Of a DNA stretch of 64,000 nucleotides, positions 55,359-64,000 are shown piece after piece. The notes under the pieces were generated by a model. The model had not been told where the DNA came from and did no database searches. It worked only from the letters and a program-made list of their open reading frames with translations. The stretch's first letter is position 1. Each line of letters begins with the position of its first letter. A program made the position numbers and the translations under genes. Origin of the DNA: Candidatus Babelota bacterium (GTDB lineage Bacteria; Babelota; Babeliae; Babelales; JABDEC01); contig JABDFA010000002.1 of the NCBI GenBank assembly GCA_013286795.1, positions 55,929 to 119,928 on the forward strand, in the 5' to 3' direction.

Positions 55359-56096
55359 ATGAAAATAATATTCTTATCTCTTTTAACAGTATTTTCAATT
55401 CAAAGTATAGATAAATCACTTGATAAATCCCTTTTTGATCTAGTCAAATTCGGTGATCATATTGATTTAGATAAAATGGACGAATTAATAAAAAAGGGAG
55501 CTAATATCAATGCCATGAATAGTAACGATATTAGTTTTATAATGTTATTAACATTGCATAAAAAACGAGAAGCCATTAATAGATTAATAAGACTTAAAAT
55601 CAATTTAAATCATCCCAATTCTGAAGGTAATACTTTATTAATGCTTAATCCAAAAATGCCCGCTATATCATGGGAAAGATCATGGGAAAGACTTGCAATT
55701 TATGAAATTGATCCCAATATAATTTTACTATTAATAGAAGCCGGTGCAGATGTAAATGCACAAAATAATGACCTAGAAACTCCACTTATATTTGCTATTT
55801 ATAGAAAAAGTTTAGTATTAATCAAATTATTCATCAAATATGGAGCATTAATAGATCATAAAAATAAAGAGGGTAAAACAGCTATCGATATAGCAAAGAT
55901 ACAAAACAAAGATGTATTTGAATTCTTGAAAAAAACTAGATCAGAGAATGTTGAAAAGCGTAAACGCAAAATTAAAGTGGAAGCTGGAAAATACATTTCT
56001 ACAGGCTCATATGGTCCTTTACAGTATGTTTTGGAATACTCAGATGAATATGTTCCTGAACTCGAAAATCATGAAGAAGAAATTTGGTCCGTATAG
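55359..56096 (+). CDS. Secreted ankyrin-repeat protein H1
   Basis: Signal peptide (KIIFLSLLTVFSIQSID), then ankyrin repeats (LINKL-type unit GANINAMNSNDISFIMLLTL, ALNLN unit SEGNTLLMLNP, GADVNAQNNDLETPLIFAIY, GALIDHKNKEGKTAIDIAK), then a helical, basic linker and the C-terminal block KYISTGSYGPLQYVLEY, shared with H2 and H3. It ends EEEIWSV. It follows ackA by 21 bp, so it may be read through from the xfp-ackA transcript. Confidence 0.9.
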   Translation: MKIIFLSLLTVFSIQSIDKSLDKSLFDLVKFGDHIDLDKMDELIKKGANINAMNSNDISFIMLLTLHKKREAINRLIRLKINLNHPNSEGNTLLMLNPKMPAISWERSWERLAIYEIDPNIILLLIEAGADVNAQNNDLETPLIFAIYRKSLVLIKLFIKYGALIDHKNKEGKTAIDIAKIQNKDVFEFLKKTRSENVEKRKRKIKVEAGKYISTGSYGPLQYVLEYSDEYVPELENHEEEIWSV

Positions 56097-56191
56097 AAAT
56101 CTAAAAAATTTCAACTAGAACTTGATTTTTGTTTTTTATCTGATAAACTGATTAATAAGTAAGTATAATATTTTAATATGAGGTTATTATT

Positions 56192-56929
56192 ATGAAGAAG
56201 TTATTATTTTTACCCATTTTCATGATATTTACGATTCAAGCCATGTCACCTGATAATAAAGTGATGTTTAATGGCAAAGAATATCACAGTATAGACCTGT
56301 CTCTTTTTGATCATGTTAATGATGATAATGTTGAATTAATCGACAAATTAATAAAAAATGGTGCCGATATTAATGCAATAGGAATGAATAGAATAAGTCT
56401 TGTAATGCAAATGACTATGCAGGGTCGCAAAAAAGTAGTTGATAGATTAATAGAGCTTGGAGTCCGTTTAAATGATCCTGATCCAGAAGGTAACACTTTA
56501 TTAATGTTTAACCCTACTGGGCCAAATGCATTCTTGTTAACTTATGTAATGAAACTAGATATTAATACTGTTGAGAAGTTAATAAAAGCTGGCGCAAATG
56601 TAAATGCTCAAAATAAAGCAGGTAATACTCCATTAACACACGCAGTATTCAAAGTTAATTTAGAATTAGTTAAATTATTTGTTAAATATGGTGCAGATAT
56701 AGATCATAAAAACCTCGATGGTAAATCGGCAATTGATATAACAAAAGAAAATCATTATAAAGAAATAGCAGAGTTTCTAGAAAAAACTAGATCAGAAAAT
56801 GTTGAGAAGCGAAAACGTAGAATTCAAGAAGAAGTCAGAAAATACATTTCCACAGGATCCTATGGACCCTTGCAATATGTTTTAGAATACGCAGAAGAAT
56901 ATGTTCCTGAACTGCAGGTTATTTTATGA
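56192..56929 (+). CDS. Secreted ankyrin-repeat protein H2
   Basis: Signal peptide (KKLLFLPIFMIFTIQAMS), ankyrins (LIKNGADINAIGMNRISLVM, GNTLLMFNP, GANVNAQNKAGNTPLTHAVF, YGADIDHKNLDGKSAIDI), then EKTRSENVEKRKRRIQEE and the shared block KYISTGSYGPLQYVLEY, ending EEYVPELQVIL. It is a near-copy of H3 at the N-terminus. Its stop overlaps the H3 start codon (ATGA), so the two are translationally coupled. Confidence 0.92.
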   Translation: MKKLLFLPIFMIFTIQAMSPDNKVMFNGKEYHSIDLSLFDHVNDDNVELIDKLIKNGADINAIGMNRISLVMQMTMQGRKKVVDRLIELGVRLNDPDPEGNTLLMFNPTGPNAFLLTYVMKLDINTVEKLIKAGANVNAQNKAGNTPLTHAVFKVNLELVKLFVKYGADIDHKNLDGKSAIDITKENHYKEIAEFLEKTRSENVEKRKRRIQEEVRKYISTGSYGPLQYVLEYAEEYVPELQVIL

Positions 56930-57714
56930 AGAAGTTATTATTTTTACCCATTTTCATGATATTTACGATTCAAGGTATGTCACCTGATGCTGATGTATGG
57001 ATTTTAAATGGCATTAAATATCGCAAAGTTGATTTAGCTCTTTTTGATCATGTTACTGATGAAAATATAGAATTAATAGATGAATTAGTAAAAAAAGGCG
57101 CTGATATTAATGCCATAGGAACAAATCAAATAAGTCTTGTAATGCAAATGACTATGCTGGGACGCAAAAAAGTAGTTGATAGATTAATAGAACTTGGAGT
57201 TCGCTTAAATGATATTGATTCAGAAGGTAATAGCTTATTAATGTTTAACCCTACTGGACGAAGTGCAGGTCTGTTAATTTATTTGATGATACCCGACATC
57301 AACACCATAGAAAAGCTAATAAGAGCTGGTGCAAATGTAAATACACAAAATAAACGGGGAAGCACTCCATTAATATTTGCAGCATCAAGAGGTAAATTAG
57401 ATCTGGTTAAATTATTTGTTAAATATGGCGCACTTATAGACCATAGAGATATAGAAGACAAAAATGCAATTGATATAGCACAAGAACAACTAAAACATGA
57501 AAATGACAAAGCTAAGGAATATCAGATCGAAGAAAAAATTTTATCATTAAAGCAAATAATTGATTTTCTAGAAAAAACCAGAGCAGAAAATATTGAAAAA
57601 CGCAAACGTATAGTTCAAGAAGAAGCTGCAAAATACATCTCTACAGGATCTTATGGCCCATTACAATATGTTTTGGAATATGCTGAAGAATATGTTCCTG
57701 AACTAGAACTCTAA
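56926..57714 (+). CDS. Secreted ankyrin-repeat protein H3
   Basis: Signal peptide almost identical to H2 (KKLLFLPIFMIFTIQGMS), the same ankyrin order (GADINAIGTNQISLVMQMTM, EGNSLLMFNP, GANVNTQNKRGSTPLIFAAS, YGALIDHRDIEDKNAIDIAQ), a longer coiled insert (KHENDKAKEYQIEEKILSLK), then EKTRAENIEKRKRIVQEE and the shared KYISTGSYGPLQYVLEY block. Ends EEYVPELEL. Overlaps H2 by 4 bp. Convergent with the DUF202 gene, 4 bp apart. Confidence 0.92.
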   Translation: MKKLLFLPIFMIFTIQGMSPDADVWILNGIKYRKVDLALFDHVTDENIELIDELVKKGADINAIGTNQISLVMQMTMLGRKKVVDRLIELGVRLNDIDSEGNSLLMFNPTGRSAGLLIYLMIPDINTIEKLIRAGANVNTQNKRGSTPLIFAASRGKLDLVKLFVKYGALIDHRDIEDKNAIDIAQEQLKHENDKAKEYQIEEKILSLKQIIDFLEKTRAENIEKRKRIVQEEAAKYISTGSYGPLQYVLEYAEEYVPELEL

Positions 57715-57718
57715 GAAA

Positions 57719-58060
57719 TTAGGGCAATGTAACCCATATTAACAGTGCAGAGATAAGCAAAAGTGGGAGCACAATAGTAAAATAACCAATTTTTGAGCTT
57801 TTATAATTTTTTGCAAGAGTTAATTTGTTTCGGGTTTTATTATAATCTATTGATGAAAGGATAATAATTAAACAGCCCCATAAAATAAGAGTTTCGCCAA
57901 TAATATAAGCAACTATTTTATGAAACTCAGTTCTAAAAACAATTAATCTTAAAATTGCAAGCCCACCGGCCATAGCAGCAAGAGCAGTTCTAAGCCAAGC
58001 TGAAAAAGTTCGTTCTGCAGCTAATAACGTACGCTCTTCTGCCAATAATTCACTGTTCAT
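57719..58060 (-). CDS. DUF202-family membrane protein
   Basis: The 113-residue protein starts with the DUF202 signature: LAEERTLLAAERTFSAWLRT, then ALAAMAGGLAI. Three membrane segments follow, the last LPLLLISALLIWV. Its role in bacteria is unknown (the same domain occurs in eukaryotic vacuolar transporter chaperone subunits). It lies just after enolase on the same strand (5 bp) and may be its transcript partner. Confidence 0.9.
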   Translation of the reverse strand: MNSELLAEERTLLAAERTFSAWLRTALAAMAGGLAILRLIVFRTEFHKIVAYIIGETLILWGCLIIILSSIDYNKTRNKLTLAKNYKSSKIGYFTIVLPLLLISALLIWVTLP

Positions 58061-58065
58061 ATAAT

Positions 58066-59319
58066 TTAACCTCTGCTGCTATTTAGCAAAGTTTCAACTT
58101 CTAATAATCTATTATATTTTGAAGTTCTTTCTCCACGAGAAAGGCCACCACATTTGAGATATTCAGTACTAGCACCAATAGAAAGATCTACTATAAATGT
58201 ATCATTTGTTTCCAAAGCGCTGTGTGCAGCAATAGTATTCCACCCTGCTTCTTTGCATAATTGAATAGCCTGCAATGATTCAGTAATAGTTCCAATTTGG
58301 CTAGGCTTAATGACAGCAGTATTGGCTGCTGCAATCTCTATTCCATAAGCAATACGTTCTGGATTTGTAGCAAATATATTATCACCTACAATATTCATGT
58401 TAGCAGATAATACTTGCGTTAATCTTTGCCAATTATCCCAATCAGCCTCAGCCAAGGGATCTTCAATCGAAAACAAATTATAGTTTTCAAAAAGTTTTGC
58501 ATAAAATATTATTAACCCATCTGCTTGAAGTTCTTTACCGTTTAAAGTATAAGTTTTTTCTTTAGAATTATATAATTTACCCGCTGACACATCAATTGAC
58601 AACATGAAAGCATCTAGATTAGAACCTTTATTTTGTTTTATAGTTTCTAAAATTAAGTCTAAAGGCTCAGTATCTTTTTTAAAGTTGGAAATAATTTCAC
58701 CTTCTGATCCAATCGCAACTGGCTTGTTATTCTCTTTTAAAGTTTCCTGTAACTTGTAAAATAAAATAACAGAGCTTTCTAAAGCTTTTTTTATATTTTG
58801 AGAACCATAGGGTATTGCCAAAAACTCTCTGATAGCAAGATTGTGATCTTCTTCTATTCCTTGACCACCAATAAAATTAATCATAGGTAAAGGAAGAGAA
58901 ACAGATTCAGAATCTGAAACCAATGCAATTAAATCAAAAAGTTCAAGCTGTTCTATATATGCATGCGCTCTATAAATTGCCATGCTAACTGCTAAAATTG
59001 CATTTGCACCTAAATTAGATTTATTTGTTGATCCATCCATTTGTATCATCTCTAGATCCATTTCTACAGCATTGGGATCTTTTCCAACAAATTTTGGTGC
59101 AATGATTTTATTAATATTTTCTATGGCTTTCGTAACACCCATTCCCATTAAACGTTTGCCACCATCACGCAATTGTGTAGCCACATATTTATTTTTTGAA
59201 AAATCAGATGGAACAGATGCTTGTAAAATAGCGCCATCTTTAAGCTGAACTTCACATAAAATTGTAGGCAAACCTTGACTATCTAAAATCTCTTTGGCAT
59301 TAATACTTGTTATTTTCAC
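58066..59319 (-). CDS. eno: Enolase, divergent at the active site
   Basis: Overall order is that of enolase over 417 residues: EILDSQGLPTILCEV, MDGSTNKSNLGANAILAVSM, IREFLAIPYGS, SIDVSAGKL (metal Asp), SIEDPLAEADW (metal Glu), IVGDNIFATNP (metal Asp), AVIKPSQIGTITES (catalytic Lys) and LKCGGLSRGER. But the usual SHRSGE near the C-terminus reads AHSALE, so the phosphate-binding Arg and the Ser are lost. GG(S/E)HA is also replaced by GGQGIEEDHN. Metal ligands and both lysines remain. Standard enolase activity is therefore uncertain. Confidence 0.9.
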   Translation of the reverse strand: MKITSINAKEILDSQGLPTILCEVQLKDGAILQASVPSDFSKNKYVATQLRDGGKRLMGMGVTKAIENINKIIAPKFVGKDPNAVEMDLEMIQMDGSTNKSNLGANAILAVSMAIYRAHAYIEQLELFDLIALVSDSESVSLPLPMINFIGGQGIEEDHNLAIREFLAIPYGSQNIKKALESSVILFYKLQETLKENNKPVAIGSEGEIISNFKKDTEPLDLILETIKQNKGSNLDAFMLSIDVSAGKLYNSKEKTYTLNGKELQADGLIIFYAKLFENYNLFSIEDPLAEADWDNWQRLTQVLSANMNIVGDNIFATNPERIAYGIEIAAANTAVIKPSQIGTITESLQAIQLCKEAGWNTIAAHSALETNDTFIVDLSIGASTEYLKCGGLSRGERTSKYNRLLEVETLLNSSRG

Positions 59320-59356
59320 TTACTTTCCTTTTTTTTTAAAAAAACTTCGCTCGTTT

Positions 59357-59434
59357 GGTTCGACAAGCTCACCACGAGCGCGTTTTTTATTCTCCTCCCC
59401 GTTCGTCCTGAGCTTGTCGAAGGATACGAATGGG
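59357..59434. repeat. Dispersed repeat, inverted copy of 46378-46456
   Basis: GGTTCGACAAGCTCACCACG, AGCGCGTTTT, then CCCCGTTCGTCCTGAGCTTG and TCGAAGGATACGAATGGG. It lies between the stop of aspS and the start of eno, opposite in direction to the copy after valS. Confidence 0.85.
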
Positions 59435-59460
59435 TTAATAAAAAGTCTATCAAAAATCTA

Positions 59461-61239
59461 TTATATTTTAGATTTTACACTAGGTCTGAAACACAATCCA
59501 TAATCTTTTAATTTTATTTCATTAACCAGGCTAGGCGCCTTCATCATAGGATCATAACCACGAGCAGTTTTAGGAAACGCAATTACATCTCTGATAGATT
59601 CTAAGTTTAATAACATCATGATAAATCTGTCTAAGCCCAAAGCAATACCACCATGTGGGGGAAAACCCATTTCCTGAGCTTCTAGTAAAAAACCAAACAT
59701 TTCTTGAGCTAATTCTAAATTAATCCCTAAAGTATTAAATATTTTTTCTTGAGTCTGTCTATTATAAATCCTTATAGAACCACCACCCAACTCAATGCCA
59801 TTTAATACAATATCATATGCTCTAGCTTTTATATCAGCAGGATTTAAATTTTGCCAACCATCTTGCGGACTCGTAAATGGATGATGTTTGGCTACCCAAC
59901 GCTTGTCTTCTTTATCATATTCAAACATAGGAAAATCTGTGACCCATAAAAATTTAAGATCCTGTTTATTTATAAGATCTAAGAGATTACCTAATTCTAA
60001 TCTTAATCTTCCTAATAGTGGCCAAGCCTCATCATATTGACCAGCAATTAAAAACAATGTATCAGATACTTGAATATCAGGAATAAGTTTTTTTACTTGC
60101 TCAATAAAATCATCCGGTAAAAATTTAGCTACTGGAGATTCCGGTTTACCATCCTGCGTAAACCTTATCCACAATAATCCCTTGGCTCCAAACATAGTTG
60201 CTTTTTCTATTAATGAATCAAGCTCCGATCTAGTAAATGGCTTATTTTTTACCAAAAGAGAACCAATTTTGCCTGATTGGTCCAATATTGATCTTAAAAA
60301 TTTAATTTCAGTGTTTGCAAACAAAGAACTTAAATCTTTTATTTTTAGCTCAAATCTCATATCAGGTTTATCTACACCATATTCATCAAATGCTTGTTGA
60401 TAGGTCATGCGTAATAAGGGCAATTCTAAATTTTTGTTAAATATTTTTTTTAAAACCACACTTAATAGTTTTTCAATTAAGTTTTGTATATCAATCTCAG
60501 TAATAAAAGACATTTCAATGTCAAGTTGGGTAAACTCTGGTTGTCTATCTGCACGTAAATCTTCGTCTCTAAAACATCTAGCAACTTGATAATATTTTTC
60601 AAATCCACCGGCCATCAATAGTTGCTTATAAAGTTGTGGCGATTGGGGCAAAGAATAAAAAGATCCAGGATGGATCCTAGAAGGCACAATAAACTCACGC
60701 GCGCCTTCCATTGTATTTTTTGTTAATATAGGTGTCTCTACTTCATAGAAACCCTCAGATTGCAGTATTTCTCTCATTGCAAAAATTATATTATTGCGCA
60801 GCTCAAATCTTTTTCTGACCTCTGATCTGCGTAAATCTAGATAACGATATTTAAGTCTTAGTTCTTCTTCAACTTTATCAGCTTCTTCTAAAGTAAACGG
60901 GAGACTTTTTACTTTATTTAATATTTCTAAGTTTTTAATTTGTACTTCTATAGTTCCTGTAGAAATCTCTTTATTTAATGTTTGCTCAGATCTTTTTACA
61001 ACAATACCTTCTATAGATATTACATCTTCAGATCTTAATGTATGAGCAGATTCTAAAGCATTTTTAGAAAAATCTGGATTAAAAACAAGCTGTACTATAC
61101 CAGTACGATCACGCAGATCTATAAAAATTAACCCACCATGATCTCTTCTTCTGTTTACCCATCCAACGAGAGTTACTGTATTACCTAAGTGATTTTCGTT
61201 TAACAAGCCACAACAAATAGTACGTTTAAAACTTTTCAT
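59461..61239 (-). CDS. aspS: Aspartyl-tRNA synthetase, bacterial type
   Basis: Class II synthetase with an N-terminal anticodon-binding OB fold (TLVGWVNRRRDHGGLIFIDL, RDRTGIVQLVF), motif 2 (CFRDEDLRADRQPEFTQLDI) and motif 3 (GGIALGLDRFIMMLL), plus the bacterial GAD insertion. TKNTMEGAREFIVPSR is the bacterial motif. The 592-residue length is normal. A separate AspRS/GluRS amidotransferase question cannot be addressed here. It lies 11 bp after the 667-aa outer-membrane gene. Confidence 0.97.
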   Translation of the reverse strand: MKSFKRTICCGLLNENHLGNTVTLVGWVNRRRDHGGLIFIDLRDRTGIVQLVFNPDFSKNALESAHTLRSEDVISIEGIVVKRSEQTLNKEISTGTIEVQIKNLEILNKVKSLPFTLEEADKVEEELRLKYRYLDLRRSEVRKRFELRNNIIFAMREILQSEGFYEVETPILTKNTMEGAREFIVPSRIHPGSFYSLPQSPQLYKQLLMAGGFEKYYQVARCFRDEDLRADRQPEFTQLDIEMSFITEIDIQNLIEKLLSVVLKKIFNKNLELPLLRMTYQQAFDEYGVDKPDMRFELKIKDLSSLFANTEIKFLRSILDQSGKIGSLLVKNKPFTRSELDSLIEKATMFGAKGLLWIRFTQDGKPESPVAKFLPDDFIEQVKKLIPDIQVSDTLFLIAGQYDEAWPLLGRLRLELGNLLDLINKQDLKFLWVTDFPMFEYDKEDKRWVAKHHPFTSPQDGWQNLNPADIKARAYDIVLNGIELGGGSIRIYNRQTQEKIFNTLGINLELAQEMFGFLLEAQEMGFPPHGGIALGLDRFIMMLLNLESIRDVIAFPKTARGYDPMMKAPSLVNEIKLKDYGLCFRPSVKSKI

Positions 61240-61250
61240 TTTCTTCCTAA

Positions 61251-63254
61251 TTAAAATGCAAACTCAAATCCCCAGTTAAATACAAAAGCCGGAGAGGTTC
61301 CAAGTCTAAGAACATTAGGATCTATAAAACCTGTGTTATCAACACGATCCAATATATCTAACTGTTCTCTACTGATAGGTTTACCTTTAATATCTTCAAA
61401 ATGATCCATGGGAACAAACACACCAGCAATTATAAATGCTTTTAATGCCTTATAAAGTTTCGCTTCCATAAATGTATTTACCTCAAATCCTAAAAATTTT
61501 CTAGCTAAAGAATTTGGTACAGCCTTTCCCGTTGCAATATTAAATTTGTCTCCTGGTTCTGGCTGCCAATACATTAAGTAATTTGATTCTAATTTAATCT
61601 CTTTATCATAACATCCAGGAGTAATATATTCAGTACCTATACCAGTATAAATAAGATTAGTAAAACCAGAAATAGTTGAAGCAATTCTACTATTTCTTGG
61701 TACATTTATCGAAGGCAAAGATAATGGACGAGTAATTCTATTTGGTCCAATTACAAAAAGAGATTCAACTCGAGTTCCTGAATAAATTTCTTGCAACCCA
61801 ATAAAACCATCATAATCTGTATCTTGTTGGCTGTCATTTGGCAAAGCTAAATCTTTATTTGGATTTTCATCGCCTGAAGCATATGCGCCTGTTGCAGCTA
61901 TTGTAAAATTATCTGTCATTTTATATTCTATGTCCCCTACAATCATAAACCCTTTAAAAAAATTTTTATACTCACTACGGAATCTATTTGGATCATTGCT
62001 TAAATTACTATTTATAGGTTGTCCATTATATTGTACGCCTTGAGGAGCATTGTTTACGGCTGTTCTATTATCTGGAGTTACTAGTGCATTTGTCTTGCTA
62101 TTAACATCTATTACATGGCTATAATTAAATACAGCATCTCCATTCACATTTCTCAATTGAATAACATTTCTATCCAAACCTCTAACTTTTTGAGATCCAA
62201 AGTTTCCAGCAAATTCTACGCCCCACTCAACTTTTTTACCCTCGTAATCAAAATATAAACCCCACGTTGCTAAATCACTATGAGCATCTGCTGGAAAGTC
62301 CACTCGTTGCTCAGGATCTTTGTTATAAAGTATATAAGGCTCAATAGTTAAAGTACCATCACAACAAGGTTTAACTTTAAAATCTGATCTTAAAGCAAGC
62401 ACAAAATCCAGGTGTCCAAAACCCCTTTCCGGAGTTAATCTATCTCCAGCTATATTTGCATAAATTTTCTCATTTACATTATCAAAACTATCAGATTTAT
62501 TCCTTAAGATTCCAATATAAAAATCATAGGACCATTTATCTTTTAAAACTTCTCCATTCCATAGACATCCAGGAGCATACTGATCTATAACGTTATTTGC
62601 ATAAAATCCTAATAAACCAGGAGAAGTTGCATAAGCATTACCCAATGATATACCACGACCTAATTCAAAAGGGAAAAAACCTATTTTAAAATAATGGTCG
62701 GTACAACTATCAACTGCAAAAGCTTTATTTATTAACATTTCCATCCACGCTTCTCTAACCCAAAGAAGCTGACGACCAATTGCATGCCTATGTTCACCCA
62801 CAAGAGCATCATCTATTTTAACAGGTGAAGGAGTTGTTGCTACAATTGCTGTAGCATTACCCCATCTGGATTTGTTTCTTATATTAAACATCGCTTTTAC
62901 AATTTTTTCAAAATCTGCATAAGCCTTTAAATCTAATGTGCTTTGTACATATATAGCTTGATCTAACGAACTAGGATTAAATAATCTACTGCTTTTTGAA
63001 TACCACGCTTCTATACGATCTTTCAATGTGAAACCTATTTTTGTATCGCCAGATTTGTATTCAAAACATTTTTTGTCTTTACCTCCTTGTGCCATACAAG
63101 TAACTTCTTTGCTTTTTTCTTCTTTTTTGTCATCTTGCTCCTGTAATATTTTTTTTTCCTCTTTTTCTGCAAATATTGTAAAGTTAGGAACTACTAAAAC
63201 AAAAAGCGCAAAACTGTATAAACCTAAAATTTTTCTTGTTTTTTTTGTATTCAT
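61251..63254 (-). CDS. Outer-membrane porin-like protein, 667 aa
   Basis: A signal peptide (RKILGLYSFALFVLVVPNFT) precedes an acidic coiled-coil-like linker (EKEEKKILQEQDDKKEEKSK) and a two-cysteine region, then a long barrel-like domain with alternating strands and Gly/Asn/aromatic turns (GDTKIGFTLKDRIEAWYS, WGLYFDYEGKKVEWGVEFAG). The C-terminus ...FNWGFEFAF ends in Phe, the outer-membrane barrel signal. No porin family is named with confidence. Together with 2976-4232 it supports a diderm envelope. Confidence 0.78.
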   Translation of the reverse strand: MNTKKTRKILGLYSFALFVLVVPNFTIFAEKEEKKILQEQDDKKEEKSKEVTCMAQGGKDKKCFEYKSGDTKIGFTLKDRIEAWYSKSSRLFNPSSLDQAIYVQSTLDLKAYADFEKIVKAMFNIRNKSRWGNATAIVATTPSPVKIDDALVGEHRHAIGRQLLWVREAWMEMLINKAFAVDSCTDHYFKIGFFPFELGRGISLGNAYATSPGLLGFYANNVIDQYAPGCLWNGEVLKDKWSYDFYIGILRNKSDSFDNVNEKIYANIAGDRLTPERGFGHLDFVLALRSDFKVKPCCDGTLTIEPYILYNKDPEQRVDFPADAHSDLATWGLYFDYEGKKVEWGVEFAGNFGSQKVRGLDRNVIQLRNVNGDAVFNYSHVIDVNSKTNALVTPDNRTAVNNAPQGVQYNGQPINSNLSNDPNRFRSEYKNFFKGFMIVGDIEYKMTDNFTIAATGAYASGDENPNKDLALPNDSQQDTDYDGFIGLQEIYSGTRVESLFVIGPNRITRPLSLPSINVPRNSRIASTISGFTNLIYTGIGTEYITPGCYDKEIKLESNYLMYWQPEPGDKFNIATGKAVPNSLARKFLGFEVNTFMEAKLYKALKAFIIAGVFVPMDHFEDIKGKPISREQLDILDRVDNTGFIDPNVLRLGTSPAFVFNWGFEFAF

Positions 63255-63418
63255 AAATATAAAAATATTTTAATCGATTATTTTTAGACTGTTATACTTT
63301 GCAAAGTTAAAAGATTAAGATAGAGATGATAGATATTCTATTAAATCAAAAAACCTTTACTAGTAAGTAAAATAGTAATGTTATTTAATTTTTTGTCAAA
63401 CTAACTTACAATAAAAAT

Positions 63419-64000
63419 ATGAAAAACAGATTATTACTTGGAACCCATATACCTATCTCTGATGGAAAAGTTAAAGCCTTTGAAAAAGCTGAATCTATTA
63501 ATTGCACAACCATGCAAATATTTACCAAAAGCAATAGACAATGGAACTCGAAACCTATTACTTCAGAAGAAGCTAATTTATTTAAACAGGCCCACAAAAA
63601 ATCGCTTGTAAAAGATGTCGTTGTTCATGCTTCCTACTTAATAAATTTAGGATCTTCTAGTGATGAAACTAGAGAAAAATCCTTAAATGCCCTTAGTGAC
63701 GAACTTGCCAGATGTGAGCAACTGGGCTTAAAATATTTAGTTCTTCACCCAGGCAGTTCCAAAAATTCTATTAAAGATACTCTTGCACTAATAGCCGAAG
63801 GCATAAATCATGTCTTTTTACAACAAAATAACAATGTTGTTATTTTGTTAGAAAATATGGCCGGTCAAGGTAATACAGTAGGATATAAATTTGAACAATT
63901 AGCTGAAATATATAAAAATATTAAAAATAAAAAACGTATAGGTTTTTGCCTAGATTTATGCCACGCTTTTGCTGCAGGCTACGATTTCACAACCAAAGAT
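63419..64000 (+). CDS. nfo: Endonuclease IV Nfo, 5' part (runs off window)
   Basis: The reading frame from the ATG at 63419 stays open to the window edge (194 codons). It begins LLLGTHIPISDGKVKAFEKA (the family's GaHvs..gG pattern), with MQIFTKSNRQWNSK, VVVHASYLINLGSS, and YLVLHPGSS, ILLENMAGQGN, GFCLDLCHAFAAGYD carrying the zinc-binding His, Glu and Asp residues. Endonuclease IV cleaves at abasic sites in base excision repair. The 3' end is beyond this window. Confidence 0.95.
   Translation, partial: MKNRLLLGTHIPISDGKVKAFEKAESINCTTMQIFTKSNRQWNSKPITSEEANLFKQAHKKSLVKDVVVHASYLINLGSSSDETREKSLNALSDELARCEQLGLKYLVLHPGSSKNSIKDTLALIAEGINHVFLQQNNNVVILLENMAGQGNTVGYKFEQLAEIYKNIKNKKRIGFCLDLCHAFAAGYDFTTKD

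Noticed and set aside
59294..59503. Plus-strand reading frame across the eno-aspS gap
   Set aside because: It is created by the dispersed repeat at 59357-59434 and the antisense of two real genes; codon use and composition are those of the repeat.

Overview
The window reads as a chromosomal segment of an AT-rich (roughly 30% GC by eye), Gram-negative, host-dependent bacterium. The best fit is Candidatus Dependentiae (TM6), in the style of the protist endosymbiont Babela. That placement is inferred from gene content: many Sec-signal ankyrin-repeat and small secreted proteins in tandem paralogue clusters, outer-membrane barrel-like proteins, scattered single housekeeping genes with broken operon order (secF without secD, rpmA without rplU), and almost no biosynthesis. 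No rRNA is present, so taxonomy cannot be confirmed here.

Layout: 0-3 kb tsaD, smpB and an overlapping toxin-antitoxin pair. 3-7 kb two large envelope or secreted proteins. 7.2-14.4 kb a ComM-type ATPase, an ankyrin protein ending in a CaaX box, initiator tRNA-fMet, secA and a YfiH/PgeF-family protein. 14.5-19.4 kb a secreted protein resembling MavL-type macro-like effectors and four tandem paralogues plus the stub of a fifth. 19.5-28 kb a GIY-YIG gene between inverted repeat copies, groEL-groES, VOC protein, two ankyrin-family genes, rho, secF, rpmA, thyX. 28-38.4 kb small secreted families, a ComEC-like relic, transketolase, a PPxY-motif protein, an alpha/beta-hydrolase, tyrS and a site-2-protease homologue without HExxH. 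38.5-47 kb a membrane TPR protein, three ankyrin proteins, valS, ybeY. 47.3-50.4 kb three ankyrin paralogues, two ending in CaaX boxes. 50.6-64 kb small secreted paralogues, phosphoketolase-acetate kinase, three more ankyrin paralogues, a divergent enolase, aspS, an outer-membrane porin-like protein and the start of nfo.

Two themes stand out. First, a candidate host-interaction repertoire: signal peptides combined with ankyrin repeats, C-terminal CaaX prenylation boxes (CIVM, CIIM, CLIM), F-box-like C-terminal segments and PPxY motifs, all of which normally act in eukaryotic cytosol. Second, a family of GC-rich dispersed repeats seen in at least thirteen places. Some are bounded by terminal inverted repeats (178 and 180 bp copies), some flank a GIY-YIG nuclease gene in inverted orientation, and some lie inside genes: one is in frame within acetate kinase, one forms the C-terminus of YbeY and one forms the end of the GIY-YIG protein.

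Metabolically, phosphoketolase plus acetate kinase (overlapping genes) with transketolase suggests ATP made from pentose or hexose phosphates through acetyl phosphate. The only lower-glycolysis enzyme here, enolase, has lost usually invariant active-site residues.
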